Assembly (NCBI RefSeq): GCF_003569045.1
Contig: NZ_BFCB01000001.1
Coordinates: 62,001-126,000 of the forward strand
Source: Aggregatilinea lenta
Lineage (GTDB): Bacteria > Chloroflexota > Anaerolineae > Aggregatilineales > Aggregatilineaceae
Length of the DNA: 64,000 bases
Direction: 5' to 3'
Part shown: piece by piece, positions 1 through 9,016 of the stretch
How the letters are laid out: each line of letters opens with the position of its first letter
Position numbering within the stretch: the first letter of the stretch is position 1
Program-made: the position numbers and the translations under genes
The notes under the pieces: model-generated
What the model was told of the DNA's origin: nothing
Seen by the model: only the letters and a program-made list of their open reading frames with translations
Databases searched by the model: none

Positions 1-677
1 CGCAAGTTTGAGGGCATGCTGGGCGCGACGACGCCCGCCACTTCCTGCTGTTCCGCGATGGCAAGGTCGCGCTTGGTGAGCGGATCGGGGCTGATGACCA
101 CCACGCGACGGTATTCCGAAATACGCATGTCGATCTGGTTCAGACCGGTGAAGCCGTCTTCCGGCAGAAAGCGGAACGTCTCGAACCCCAGGCGGCCATT
201 CCCCCACGCGCACTGGATCAGCGCGCCCGTGGTGGAGATGAGCACGGTGTTATTTTCCGCCTGCTCGACCTGCCCCGGAATGCCCGCGAACACCTCGACC
301 GAGCGCTCGATCGTCTGCAGCACGATCTCCGCGCCCTCGACGCGCGTCACCTGCCCGTCGACGGGCGAGACGACCGTCTTCATACGGCGGCCCCGGCCTC
401 GCTGGGCGAGCACCTGCCCCGTCTCGACGTGCTGGCCCTCACGGACCTGCATATAGCTCGCCAGTTGGACCGGATCGGTGACGTTCTTGGCGATGCCGCT
501 GATGTCGACCGTGTGCAGCGCGCCCAATACCTCGCCTTGCAGCACGGCCTGGAACGCCTCGACGTTCATGCGCGGGGTCGCCTGCATCTCGCGCAGAACG
601 ACGCCCGGCGGCAGCCTGCGCTCGCGCTGCACCCGCGCGAGGCCCATCACGATCGACGTTTCAGGATAGTACGGCAT
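1..677 (-). CDS. Biotinyl/lipoyl-like domain protein, 3' end beyond window
   Basis: This is an open frame read leftward from ATG at 677 with no stop before the window edge, so about 225 residues are visible. It starts MPYYPETSIVMGLARVQ. Residues about 60-120 have the spacing of a biotinyl/lipoyl hammerhead fold (VREGQHVETGQVLAQ, then VVSPVDGQVTRVEG), but no MKM biotinylation motif is present, so covalent modification is doubtful. The start codon lies inside the last codons of the MutL-like gene, a 17-base overlap that implies translational coupling. It is the last visible member of the leftward operon. The role is unknown; a periplasmic-adaptor-like or assembly role is only a guess. Confidence 0.75.
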   Translation of the reverse strand, partial: MPYYPETSIVMGLARVQRERRLPPGVVLREMQATPRMNVEAFQAVLQGEVLGALHTVDISGIAKNVTDPVQLASYMQVREGQHVETGQVLAQRGRGRRMKTVVSPVDGQVTRVEGAEIVLQTIERSVEVFAGIPGQVEQAENNTVLISTTGALIQCAWGNGRLGFETFRFLPEDGFTGLNQIDMRISEYRRVVVISPDPLTKRDLAIAEQQEVAGVVAPSMPSNL

Positions 678-2460
678 GGGCCGCGTCCTCCTGGGGCGCC
701 AGCACTTCTTCACCCGGCTCGTCCGGGGCGACATCGCCGCCGGTCATGGCCGCCAGCCAGCGCTCGAAGCGCGCCACCCGCTCTTTGGGGCGCGGCAGCG
801 CCAGTGGACGTCCGCGCGCGTCGAAGATGATGCCCGCCGCGCCCGCCACCACGTGCAGCTTGAGCCGCCGCTTGCCGTTGATCGACAGGCCGCGCCGCAG
901 CTTGATCGACACATTGCAGACCATGCCGGGCGACACGGGAGCCATCCAGATCTCGCCGCCGCGCACGGTGTGCGTGATCGTCCGGCCCGACGCCGGGCGG
1001 ATCTGCACGGTCATCGCGCTCTGGCCGTTCCGCGCCGCGCCCAGCGGACTGAACGCCGTCGCCAGCGGCAGCAGCGCGTCGCCGTCCAGCATCTGCACGG
1101 TGATGATCGGCTTGAGATAGGCCGCCACACCCAGACCGGACAGCAGGTTGTACGGGTCCAGCCGCAGCTCGGTGATACCCACCGGCTGGAGCGCGTCCAG
1201 CAGCAACATGGCCGACACGCCGGGATGCTGCGCGTCGGTCAGCACCGCACCCGCCGCGATCACCGGGCTAAACGCGGGCGGCAGGTCGCCGCGTCCCAGG
1301 CCCCACTCGGCGCGCGACCCGCGCACCATGCGCCGCACGATCTCGCGCGCGACCGCCTGCTCGATCATCAGATCGCGCGGGCTGCCGGGCACGGTCGCCG
1401 GGCGCAGCGCCTTGTTATGCGCGTAATCCCACAGCTCGTCGTCGGTCACGTCCGGCGGCAGCCACTTACGCAGCGTGTCGAGCTTGAGCGTGTCGAGGGT
1501 ATCAACGAGGCTGTGGCCGATGCCCAGCCCGGTATGGACCGAAAAGCGTGTCTCTTTGTGCACGCCCGCGACGAGCGCGCTGTTGGTGCTGCCAATGTCC
1601 ACCACCAGCGGGCCAACACCGCGCCGGGGCAGCTCCGTGAGGTAGCGCACCGCGCTGATCGTGCCCTGCACCGTCGGCACGATGCCGATTGGGCTATAGC
1701 GCGCGACCTCGGCAAAGCCGCCGGGCTGGTGGCTGCGGAAATCGTCGTAGGCCAGGGACAGTTCGATCTGCGCGGGGAACACCTGCTCCTCGCGCATGTC
1801 AGGGCGCACGTTAGGCGCGTAGAACATCGCCGCGCGCGTCGAGAGCAGGCGTTTGATCTGCGGGCGCAGCGCGCGGTTGCCCGCGTACAGCACGCTCGGC
1901 GGCTGGCCGCGCATCGCCATCAGCGCGTCACGTACGGTCCCGGCCATGTCGAGCACGAGCGATTCCGTGCCCTCGTCGGTGCCGCCCGCGATCAGGATCA
2001 GGTCGGGGTGGGCGCTGAGGATAGCGCTGATACGCTGGTCGGGTGTGCGGCCATCGTAGGGGCTGATCGTGTCGACCACGGTCACGGGGCTGCCCGCCAG
2101 GACGTGCCGGGCGCTGGCGAGGCTCATTTCGGGCGTGAGGCCCGCCACCAGCACGCGTCCGGGTCGCCCCGCGCTGGCCGTCGCCAGGAACTGATCGACG
2201 CCGTGGCCGTTGGCTTCGGGCATCAGGAAGGGACTTTCGGAGCCGGGCACGATCAGGGTGCGCCCGGTCGCGGCGGTAATCTGCTGCGCCGCGCGGTCCA
2301 GGCCGATGCCGACGCTGCCCAGGGGCGCTTCCGCCGTGGTGCGCACGCGCGCCCCGGCCACGAAGCGATACTGTCCTTCGACCACGTCGACCAGCGCCAG
2401 GCGCGTATGCACGCTGCCGATGTCGGCCAACAGGATCGAGTTGACGTGCTCAAACGCCAT
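661..2460 (-). CDS. Glutamate mutase L (MutL)-like ASKHA protein
   Basis: The 599-residue product has two ASKHA-type phosphate loops, LLADIGSVHTR near residue 10 and LVVDIGSTNSA near residue 290, and an internal LIAGGTDEGTES stretch typical of the MutL family. That family is named after a gene next to clostridial glutamate mutase and is thought to act as an ATPase or reactivating chaperone. No B12 mutase subunits (MutS, MutE) are visible here, so the mutase role is not supported by context. It instead sits in an operon of membrane proteins, 6 bases after a polytopic one and overlapping the lipoyl-like gene by 17 bases. Family assignment is fairly firm; function is open. Confidence 0.8.
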   Translation of the reverse strand: MAFEHVNSILLADIGSVHTRLALVDVVEGQYRFVAGARVRTTAEAPLGSVGIGLDRAAQQITAATGRTLIVPGSESPFLMPEANGHGVDQFLATASAGRPGRVLVAGLTPEMSLASARHVLAGSPVTVVDTISPYDGRTPDQRISAILSAHPDLILIAGGTDEGTESLVLDMAGTVRDALMAMRGQPPSVLYAGNRALRPQIKRLLSTRAAMFYAPNVRPDMREEQVFPAQIELSLAYDDFRSHQPGGFAEVARYSPIGIVPTVQGTISAVRYLTELPRRGVGPLVVDIGSTNSALVAGVHKETRFSVHTGLGIGHSLVDTLDTLKLDTLRKWLPPDVTDDELWDYAHNKALRPATVPGSPRDLMIEQAVAREIVRRMVRGSRAEWGLGRGDLPPAFSPVIAAGAVLTDAQHPGVSAMLLLDALQPVGITELRLDPYNLLSGLGVAAYLKPIITVQMLDGDALLPLATAFSPLGAARNGQSAMTVQIRPASGRTITHTVRGGEIWMAPVSPGMVCNVSIKLRRGLSINGKRRLKLHVVAGAAGIIFDARGRPLALPRPKERVARFERWLAAMTGGDVAPDEPGEEVLAPQEDAAHAVLS

Positions 2461-2466
2461 GCGCGC

Positions 2467-3144
2467 CTATCCCCCTATCCGGTCGAGAATGAATTGGAGC
2501 TGCTCGCGGATCACGTCGCCGAAGACGGTCATACTGGTCAGGATCACCCCGCCGTAGAGCACGCCGAGCGTCACCGTGACGAACAACTGGCCGACCGCGC
2601 CCAACGCGCGGAACGGCCACGGACGCTGCCCGGTGCTCGCGCGGCGCGCGCCCAGGTACTGAAACGCCAGCAGCGTGGTGATCACGCCGACCAGCAGCAC
2701 CACGCCATCCACTGCATCGTCGCCGAGCGTGGCGCTCGTGTCGCGCGCGAGCGGGATGATCGTGCCCGCCACCGCGCCAACCAGCGCGACCGCCGTGCCG
2801 ACGCCGATCACCACCGCCAGCCCCAGGTTGCCCACCGGGGCGAGGCGCGGCGAGAACTTGAACAGCAGCAGCGCGCCAAACAGCAGCGGCAACGCGCCCG
2901 CGAGACGCACCGCAGTGATTTCGACAGAGGTAAGGTCGCCCTGCACGGCGAACAGCGTGTGGTCGAACCAGGGGATCAGCACCGTCTCGACCGCGACGAC
3001 GGCCACGTAGCCCGCCGCCACGCCGACCAGCACGTGCACCGCCAGCCGGTACAGCACGTTGTCGCCCAGCAGATAGCTGAACACCAGCACGGTCAGCACG
3101 AGCGAAACCCACCCGGCGATGAGATCGAGGTCCCCAGGCGTCAC
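2467..3144 (-). CDS. Polytopic membrane protein, unknown function
   Basis: The 225-residue product is mostly hydrophobic, with about six predicted membrane segments (for example LDLIAGWVSLVLTVLVFSYL near the N terminus and FVTVTLGVLYGGVILTSM near the C terminus). It starts at GTG 3144, whose bases overlap the TGA of the upstream acidic protein in a GTGA arrangement, so the two are translationally coupled. I recognise no family. The operon context suggests it is part of a membrane assembly with the acidic tryptophan-motif protein and the DUF6754-like protein. Confidence 0.8.
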   Translation of the reverse strand: MTPGDLDLIAGWVSLVLTVLVFSYLLGDNVLYRLAVHVLVGVAAGYVAVVAVETVLIPWFDHTLFAVQGDLTSVEITAVRLAGALPLLFGALLLFKFSPRLAPVGNLGLAVVIGVGTAVALVGAVAGTIIPLARDTSATLGDDAVDGVVLLVGVITTLLAFQYLGARRASTGQRPWPFRALGAVGQLFVTVTLGVLYGGVILTSMTVFGDVIREQLQFILDRIGG

Positions 3145-6100
3145 GAGCGTCCCCTCCGAACGAGCGCACGGAACAGGTTAATGATGAGGCCCAGCGCGAT
3201 CAGCCCGGCAGCCAGCGCCGCGCCTAACGCGGTGCTGTTCCACCGTGCCGCGTCGAGGTCGGGCAGGTCGAAGCCGAGGTCGTCGGGCGGCGAATAGGGC
3301 GTGCGCGTCTCGGCGTTCTGCGCCGCGTCGTAGCTGCGTGTGTCGCGGTACCCGGCCAGATAGCCCAGGTAGCCGTCGTCGTTGACGTAGCTGGACGCCA
3401 GCGGCTCGATGGCCGCCGTCACCAGCGCGACCATCGGCACTCTCGCGTCGCCCATCTGCTCGGCCCAGCGCCGCACGTCGTCGGACGACTCGCCCACGAC
3501 CACGATCAGCGCGACGTCATCCGCCACGTCCAGATTCAGGCCGGTCGCCTCGCCGTCGATGTCGGTCACGAACGGCGACGGCAGCGCCAGCGGATGGTCC
3601 TCATCCGCGCCACGCAGGGCACGCACGCCGGTCGCGTCGCCGGGAATATAGCCGAGCAGGTAATAGTCCTGGCCCGCTTCCAGCGCCGTTTCGTTCTTGT
3701 CGCGCACGTCCAGCAGCCGCTCGTCCGTCGCCAGCGGCGCGATTACGGCGCGGGCATGCAGCGCGCCCGCGATGTCCGTGCCGGTCGTCAGCGGGATGGC
3801 GCGGTGTGCCAGCACGTCGCGCAACACGGCCTCCAGCAGCGGATCGAGTTCCCCGGCGGCAGTCGGGCCATATTCCAGCGCGACCAGCACGGTGTCGCCC
3901 GCGTCCAGCGCGGCGACGGCATCCGCGACGGCCTGCCGGTCCCCGCTGAGCGCGGGCGGATCGGCGGCGAAGTGCAGGGCGTCGGTGGCAAAGGGCGCGA
4001 TCAGCCCGGCCAGCAGCACCAGCACGATCAGTACACGGTCGAGCTTGAAGCGGCGCACCCGGCGGCGGTGTGCGCGCGGCGCGACTTCTTCCAGCGCGGC
4101 GGCCTCCTCCTCCAGGCTCGTGAACATTTCCGGCTCGCGCAGGTCCTCGTCGATGACGTCGTCGCCCGCCGCCGCATCGAGCATACGCCGCAGGCGGTCG
4201 GCGCGCGTCTGTTGGTCGCGCGTGACGGCCAAACCCATCACCGGGGGCACGGTGCGCGGAATCGCCAGATCGAACGGCGACAGCGCGCCCGCGATCCCGG
4301 CCAGCGGCCCCGATTCGGACGCGGGCGCAGGCTTCGGCGGCTGGCTCAGGTCGCGCAGCGTCGTCTCGCGGAAAACCTGAAGCTGGTCCGGCAGGTCGAT
4401 CACCGGGAGCTGCTCGACATCCACGGACACGCCGCCCGCGCGCACCGTTACCGGCACCTCGGACGGGCGCAGCTCCGCGACCCAGTCCGGCTGGAACGCT
4501 GCGTCGGCGGAAGTACCCACCTCGGCCAGCGGCGTCTCGGTCGGTGGGGCGGCTTCAAAGGCGGACTGGGGGTCGGGCGGGAACAGGTCGTCCACGCCCG
4601 GCGCGGCCTGCGCGTCGTGCCCCGGCGGCAGCGGGAACAGGTCGTCGACCGTCGGCAGCGCCGCGTCGTCGAGCAGCGCTTCGAAGTCCGGCTCGACGCC
4701 CTCTTCGGCTTCATGGGGATCGGGCGTGCCGAAGATTTCCCACACGTCGGCGGGTTCTTCAAGCCGCAGTTCCGGCGGCAGCTCGTCTTCTTCGACCGGC
4801 TCCGGTTCGGGCAGCGGCGCAGGCTCCGGCGGCGGCGTATACAGGCTCAGCAGGCTGTCGATGTCCACCTCGTCGCCGGCCTGCGGCGCTTCGGACGCGC
4901 GGGTCTCGGTCGCCTGCGGCGTTTCGGGTTCCGTTCCCGGCTCCGGCACGACGTCCTCGGACGAAATGCCGGACAGCCAGTCCAGGCCGCCTTCGTCGCC
5001 GCCCCGTGGCGCGGAGGCCATCGGCTGCTCGCTCGTCACGCGGGATGGTTCTTCGCCCTCATTGAGCGTACGGAGCCAGTCGGGCGCGTTCTCGTCCAGC
5101 GGCGTGGCCGCCTGCGGATCGAAGCGCTCCACAAAATCGCTGGCCGGTTCTTCCTCGGACTCTGCCGGTGGGACGAAGTCGGCCATCCACGCTTCGAGTT
5201 CTTCCTCGGTGTCGCCGGTGGGCATCTCCTGGTCCAGTTCAAGCTCTGGGAAGGGGATGTCTTCCGGCCCGGCGATCGCGTCCGCACCGGGGAACACCGG
5301 TTCTTCCTCGTCGATGAGTTCCGGCTCGATCTCCACGCCAAACTGCGCGGCGAGGCTTTCCTCCTTGGGAGGTTCGGCCACCGACAGCTCGCTGGCAGCG
5401 AGTTGGTCGCCAAACAGCGCATCGAAGTCCAGTTCAGCAGCGAGTTCAGGCTCCGCCGCTTCTTCCGGCGCGGCCCCGAACAGCGCTTCAAGATCCATTT
5501 CGGGAATCTCACCGGCGGGCGCGAACTCGGCTTCCGGCTCGACGTGGAACAGCTCGGACAGATCCGGCTGCGGTTCCTCGGCAGTGGGCGCTTCGGCCTC
5601 GGCTTCCGGCGCGGGCGGCTCAATACCGAACGGCAGCGGCACCTCCGGCTCTGAAGCAGGCGGCTTGATGTCGAACGGCAGCGGCAGCTCCGGTTCGGGC
5701 GTCTCGGGCGCGGCGGGGGCAGGCTCGTGCTCGGCCTGCTCGGACAGACGCTTGAGCGGGGACGTCCCCGCGACCTCTTGCTCGGCGGGCGCTTCGAAAG
5801 CCGACCAATCGATCTGGTCCGCATCTGGCGGGTTCAGACCCATGAACCAGTCGGGCAGCTCGCTGCCGGACGAGGGTAGATCGGTGGGCGCGGCGGGCAC
5901 GTCGGGCGCAGGCTGCGCCAGATCGCCGCCGGAGTAGTCGATCTCCTGGAACCAATCCGGCGCTTCCTCGACGCTCTGCTCTTCGAGGCCCATGAACCAG
6001 CCGGGCACGAACTCCTGCTCGGCCTGTTCGTCCGGCGCGGCAGGGGCTTCGGACTGCGGCGGCTGGCCTTCCAGCCCGGAAAACCAGTCCGGCACCTCTT

Positions 6101-7169
6101 CCAACATGCGTTCTTCGGGCGTCTTCTGCGCCTCGCGCGCTGCCTCGGATTGTTCTTCTTCCCATGCGTCGAAGGTCAGGCCCGGCGCAGCGGGCGCTTC
6201 CGGCTCTTCGTCCGCAGACAGCACCCATTCCGGTAGGTGCTCCCCGGCGGACGGCTCCTCAACCGGCGCGTCGCTGACGGGCGGCTCGGCAGGGGGCTGC
6301 ACCCAGCCGGGAATCTCCGGCTCGGCGAGCGGTTCGCCGCTGCCCTGCATCCAATCCGGCAGCGATTCGCCGTCCGTGACGTTGAGCTGCTGGGCCTCGC
6401 GCAGCCAGTCGGGCAGCACACCGGGCGCGGGAACGTCCGCTTCTTCGGCGGCGTCTTCGGTTCCGGCACCGTGCAGCGCATCCAGCAGGCCGAAATCAGC
6501 TTCGTCCGGCCAGGACAATTCGCCCTCGCCGGAAAGCGCCTCTAAATCGCCGGACGGCGGCGTCAGGTCGCCCGGCTGAAACTCCGGCACGGCGTTGAAC
6601 GTGTCTTCCTGAAGCCATGCGCCCAGCAGATCGTGCACGGGCGTTTCGGGTTCAGGCGTGGTGGGCGTCTCCGGTGCGAATTCGGGCGCTGCGGATTCAG
6701 GCGGCGGGGCCATCTCGGCCAGCCAGTCGGGTAGGCCGCTGGGCGCGGGGATGCCGGGCTTGTCGTCCGCTTCCGGTTCTGCTGCCATCTCGGAGAGCCA
6801 ATCGAGGTCGCCCTCCGTGGCCGCAGGCACGGCGGGCGTCGGGGTCGGCGTGCCGCTCAGCCGCTCGTCGAAAAAGGCCGCGTCGCTGCTCCACTCCTCC
6901 AGCAGATCGTCCAGGGGCGTGTCGCCGGGTTCCGGCTCGCCGGAGAGATCGTCGTCCAGCCAGGGCAAATCGGAAAGCGCGTCGCGTCGCAGGTCCTCTT
7001 CGGCGCTGCTCGATGGACGGGTCCGGCCCGGCTCGCGCGCCCATTCCGAGGCAGGCGGCAGCCCTTGATCGGTGTCCGATGTCTCGCCCGGTGCGCTCTC
7101 GTCCGGATCGTCTTTCATCCAATCCGGGAGGAGGCTGTCGTCGTCAAAAGGATTAAAGTCGTCCGGCAT
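3141..7169 (-). CDS. Giant acidic protein with tryptophan short-motif repeats and C-terminal membrane anchor
   Basis: The 1342-residue product starts MPDDFNPFDDDSLLPDWMKDD. Residues 1 to about 900 are Glu/Asp/Pro/Ala-rich and look disordered. They carry about eighteen short motifs of the form (L/V/I/A)-(P/D)-(D/G/E)-W-(L/M/F/V), such as LPDWM, LPDWL, VPDWF, IPGWV, LPEWV and LDWLS. A basic stretch (RAHRRRVRRFK) precedes a membrane segment near residue 1050. About 250 residues of a mixed alpha/beta-looking domain follow, then a second membrane segment near 1310-1330 and RRGRS at the end. The topology therefore suggests a cytoplasmic acidic tail and an outside domain between two helices. I recognise no function. 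The repeated motifs look like docking sites for a partner. Confidence 0.85.
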   Translation of the reverse strand: MPDDFNPFDDDSLLPDWMKDDPDESAPGETSDTDQGLPPASEWAREPGRTRPSSSAEEDLRRDALSDLPWLDDDLSGEPEPGDTPLDDLLEEWSSDAAFFDERLSGTPTPTPAVPAATEGDLDWLSEMAAEPEADDKPGIPAPSGLPDWLAEMAPPPESAAPEFAPETPTTPEPETPVHDLLGAWLQEDTFNAVPEFQPGDLTPPSGDLEALSGEGELSWPDEADFGLLDALHGAGTEDAAEEADVPAPGVLPDWLREAQQLNVTDGESLPDWMQGSGEPLAEPEIPGWVQPPAEPPVSDAPVEEPSAGEHLPEWVLSADEEPEAPAAPGLTFDAWEEEQSEAAREAQKTPEERMLEEVPDWFSGLEGQPPQSEAPAAPDEQAEQEFVPGWFMGLEEQSVEEAPDWFQEIDYSGGDLAQPAPDVPAAPTDLPSSGSELPDWFMGLNPPDADQIDWSAFEAPAEQEVAGTSPLKRLSEQAEHEPAPAAPETPEPELPLPFDIKPPASEPEVPLPFGIEPPAPEAEAEAPTAEEPQPDLSELFHVEPEAEFAPAGEIPEMDLEALFGAAPEEAAEPELAAELDFDALFGDQLAASELSVAEPPKEESLAAQFGVEIEPELIDEEEPVFPGADAIAGPEDIPFPELELDQEMPTGDTEEELEAWMADFVPPAESEEEPASDFVERFDPQAATPLDENAPDWLRTLNEGEEPSRVTSEQPMASAPRGGDEGGLDWLSGISSEDVVPEPGTEPETPQATETRASEAPQAGDEVDIDSLLSLYTPPPEPAPLPEPEPVEEDELPPELRLEEPADVWEIFGTPDPHEAEEGVEPDFEALLDDAALPTVDDLFPLPPGHDAQAAPGVDDLFPPDPQSAFEAAPPTETPLAEVGTSADAAFQPDWVAELRPSEVPVTVRAGGVSVDVEQLPVIDLPDQLQVFRETTLRDLSQPPKPAPASESGPLAGIAGALSPFDLAIPRTVPPVMGLAVTRDQQTRADRLRRMLDAAAGDDVIDEDLREPEMFTSLEEEAAALEEVAPRAHRRRVRRFKLDRVLIVLVLLAGLIAPFATDALHFAADPPALSGDRQAVADAVAALDAGDTVLVALEYGPTAAGELDPLLEAVLRDVLAHRAIPLTTGTDIAGALHARAVIAPLATDERLLDVRDKNETALEAGQDYYLLGYIPGDATGVRALRGADEDHPLALPSPFVTDIDGEATGLNLDVADDVALIVVVGESSDDVRRWAEQMGDARVPMVALVTAAIEPLASSYVNDDGYLGYLAGYRDTRSYDAAQNAETRTPYSPPDDLGFDLPDLDAARWNSTALGAALAAGLIALGLIINLFRALVRRGRS

Positions 7170-7201
7170 AAAGTCCTGCTCTCAAATCGGACAACGCCCG
7201 A

Positions 7202-7855
7202 TTAACTGCGGTATGAGCGATCCTGGCCGACCAGGACCCGCACGCCGACCGCCAGCGTGCCCAGCGCGACGCCGATCAAAATACCGCGCACGCCGGCGCC
7301 CGCAGGCACGCGCACCAGCCAGTCGTGCACGTCGGCCAGCGTATCGGCGTCTTCCAGCGGAATCCACGTCACCAGCACGGCGATCACCGCGAGGCTGAAG
7401 ATCACGCTCCAGATCGTCACGCGGCGGCGCATCAGGCGATAGGCGGCATACACCAGGAAGAACAGCAGCAGCGCGGCCAGCGCCGATTCCAGGCTGACCT
7501 GGACCGACTCGAACACGCGCAGGCTCATGCGCTCGCCTTCCAGATCGCCGGACCACACGTCCAGGCGATCCAGCACGCGCAGCGCGATCACGCCCGCCGC
7601 CGACAGCACCACGATCACGCTGTAGAACCAGCCGCGCCCGCGCCCGCCCACGCGCGCCAGGTGCACCACTAATAAATTGAGCACGCCGATCAGCACGGCC
7701 ACCGCCGCCACGACCGCCACGATCTGCACCAGGAACGACGCGACGCTCGCTTCCGCCGATCCCGGCTCACTGAGCAGCCCGACCAGCGTCACGATCCCAG
7801 CGCTGATCACGGTGACAGTCGCCAGCAGGTTCAGCAAGCAGTGGGGTTTCCTCAC
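7202..7855 (-). CDS. Polytopic membrane protein, unknown function
   Basis: The product is about 217 residues with about five or six membrane segments. I chose GTG 7855 (VRKPHCLLNLLATVTVIS) because a GAGGTCAG ribosome-binding site lies just upstream. The open frame continues further upstream only through the neighbouring gene in another frame. A hydrophilic loop (DVWSGDLEGERMSLRVFES) between segments may be outside the cytoplasm. The gene lies 44 bases after the DUF6754-like gene and 32 bases before the acidic tryptophan-motif gene, so it is most likely in the same transcript. No family is recognised. Confidence 0.7.
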   Translation of the reverse strand: MRKPHCLLNLLATVTVISAGIVTLVGLLSEPGSAEASVASFLVQIVAVVAAVAVLIGVLNLLVVHLARVGGRGRGWFYSVIVVLSAAGVIALRVLDRLDVWSGDLEGERMSLRVFESVQVSLESALAALLLFFLVYAAYRLMRRRVTIWSVIFSLAVIAVLVTWIPLEDADTLADVHDWLVRVPAGAGVRGILIGVALGTLAVGVRVLVGQDRSYRS

Positions 7856-7899
7856 ACCTGACCTCTTGTCTTTTTTGTCGTTACATCTGGCGTGCGGCG

Positions 7900-8646
7900 C
7901 TACAGGGCTTCTTGCAGCGCGGCGACCACGATCGCGATGATAACCGCCCAACGCAGCACGTCCAGCGCGACCACGCCGCCCACATCCACGGGACGTCCGT
8001 CGATGTAGGCCGCCCCAGCATATAACTCTTCCCCGATCAGCACGCGGTCGGCCTGGGCAAACGCCACCGCCTGCCCCTCGACCAGATCGCTGTGCGCGAT
8101 CAATCGCTGGTCGTGGCGCACCGCGCTCGCGCCGAACAACGCCAGCTCCGCGCCAAACTGGCCCAGCAGCACCGACGTGCTCACGTCCGCGTCCGCCGCC
8201 AGGCTGCTTGCGCCTGCCGCAAATGCCAGTGAGCGCCGCCCCTGCGGGAACCATGCCGCCGCGCGCAGCCGGTAGGCATCCTGGCGCTGGCGATAGGTGT
8301 ACGCGCGGCGCAGCGTATCCTGCGCGAGCGGCAGAGTCAGCGGTGCGCTGAGCGTGATCAGCGGCGATCGCGCGCCGACCGCCAACCGCGACGACAGGCG
8401 ATAAATCAAGTCGGCAGAAGCCAGGGCGCTGACAGTGCTCAACTGGCCGAGCGCCGCGCTGCCGGTCGAAAAGTGCACGGCGTGATCGCTTTCGACCGCG
8501 TCCGCGATCAGGTCGGGCAGCAGGCTGTAAGCCGCGATGGGGCGCAGCACGGGCGTACGCCGCCGCGCCAGCAGCGCGCCGATCAGCGTCGCGGCCAGTG
8601 TCACGGCCAGGAGGACCCAGGTGATCTCGCTATTCGTCATCGTCAT
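7900..8646 (-). CDS. DUF6754-like membrane protein
   Basis: The 248-residue product has one N-terminal membrane helix (ITWVLLAVTLAATLIGALLA) followed by RRR, a soluble middle domain of about 180 residues, and a C-terminal hydrophobic helix (LRWAVIIAIVVAALQ). The middle domain (DLIADAVESDHAVHFSTGSAAL, then SADLIYRLSSRLAVGARSPLI) resembles the uncharacterised DUF6754 family as I remember it, which a profile search should confirm. Its start overlaps the 3' end of the upstream small gene by 17 bases. Nothing in the sequence reveals a catalytic motif. Confidence 0.75.
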   Translation of the reverse strand: MTMTNSEITWVLLAVTLAATLIGALLARRRTPVLRPIAAYSLLPDLIADAVESDHAVHFSTGSAALGQLSTVSALASADLIYRLSSRLAVGARSPLITLSAPLTLPLAQDTLRRAYTYRQRQDAYRLRAAAWFPQGRRSLAFAAGASSLAADADVSTSVLLGQFGAELALFGASAVRHDQRLIAHSDLVEGQAVAFAQADRVLIGEELYAGAAYIDGRPVDVGGVVALDVLRWAVIIAIVVAALQEAL

Positions 8647-8920
8647 CCGGCCCCATCAACAAATGGTGGCGAACCTGCTCCAGGCCGCCCGGCTGCTCCA
8701 GGACGCGCGCCAGCGCCGCCACGTCGTCGCGCGGGACGAACAGCCCCAGCGCCGGCTGCGCGATCCACAGCAGGTGCGCCCCCAACGGCGCAAGCGGTGC
8801 GCCCGCGTCCAGCAGCGCATCCACAACTCCGTCGAGACGCAAACGACGCAGGTCGCCGGACCACTGTTCCCAGCGGCGCGACCAGCGTTCGTCGGTGAGC
8901 GGCGCGTTTATTGGTTCCAT
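8630..8920 (-). CDS. Small conserved-looking protein, first gene of the leftward operon
   Basis: The product is 96 residues from ATG 8920 (MEPINAPLTDERWSRRW), ending in an acidic tail (GPDDDDE). I prefer this start over the longer frame from 8944 because a TATACT element sits between the two, so the longer form would begin upstream of the likely transcript start. The 3' end overlaps the DUF6754-like start by 17 bases, which suggests coupled translation. It is soluble and I recognise no family. Confidence 0.6.
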   Translation of the reverse strand: MEPINAPLTDERWSRRWEQWSGDLRRLRLDGVVDALLDAGAPLAPLGAHLLWIAQPALGLFVPRDDVAALARVLEQPGGLEQVRHHLLMGPDDDDE

Positions 8921-8928
8921 GTGGGTCA

Positions 8929-8934
8929 GTATAG
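8929..8934 (-). promoter_or_regulatory. Candidate -10 box of the leftward operon
   Basis: Read leftward, TATACT lies 8 bases before ATG 8920, which would place the transcript start about one base before the start codon. No good -35 is seen; TTTCCG at an 18-base spacing is the best match. The mRNA may therefore be leaderless. Confidence 0.4.
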
Positions 8935-9016
8935 CACAGCGCATTTATGGGCGGAAATCGTACAGATAGGCTATCCGCTGCGGGGGGATTCGCCGCCTGC
9001 CTGGCCCGATCCAGCC

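Noticed and set aside
661-2460. DNA mismatch repair MutL
   Set aside because: The name MutL here means the glutamate mutase accessory family; no GHKL ATPase motifs of the repair protein are present.
676-3297. Long rightward open frame of 873 residues opposite the MutL-like gene
   Set aside because: It is the antisense shadow of two real leftward genes; its product is Arg/His-rich and has no recognisable domain, which is usual for GC-rich antisense frames.
3594-5654. Long rightward open frame opposite the acidic repeat protein
   Set aside because: It exists only because the acidic gene avoids stop codons on the other strand; the product is Arg-rich low complexity.
8921-8944. Eight-residue N-terminal extension (MRCAILTH) of the first operon gene
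   Set aside because: The candidate -10 box lies within it, so it would not be transcribed.
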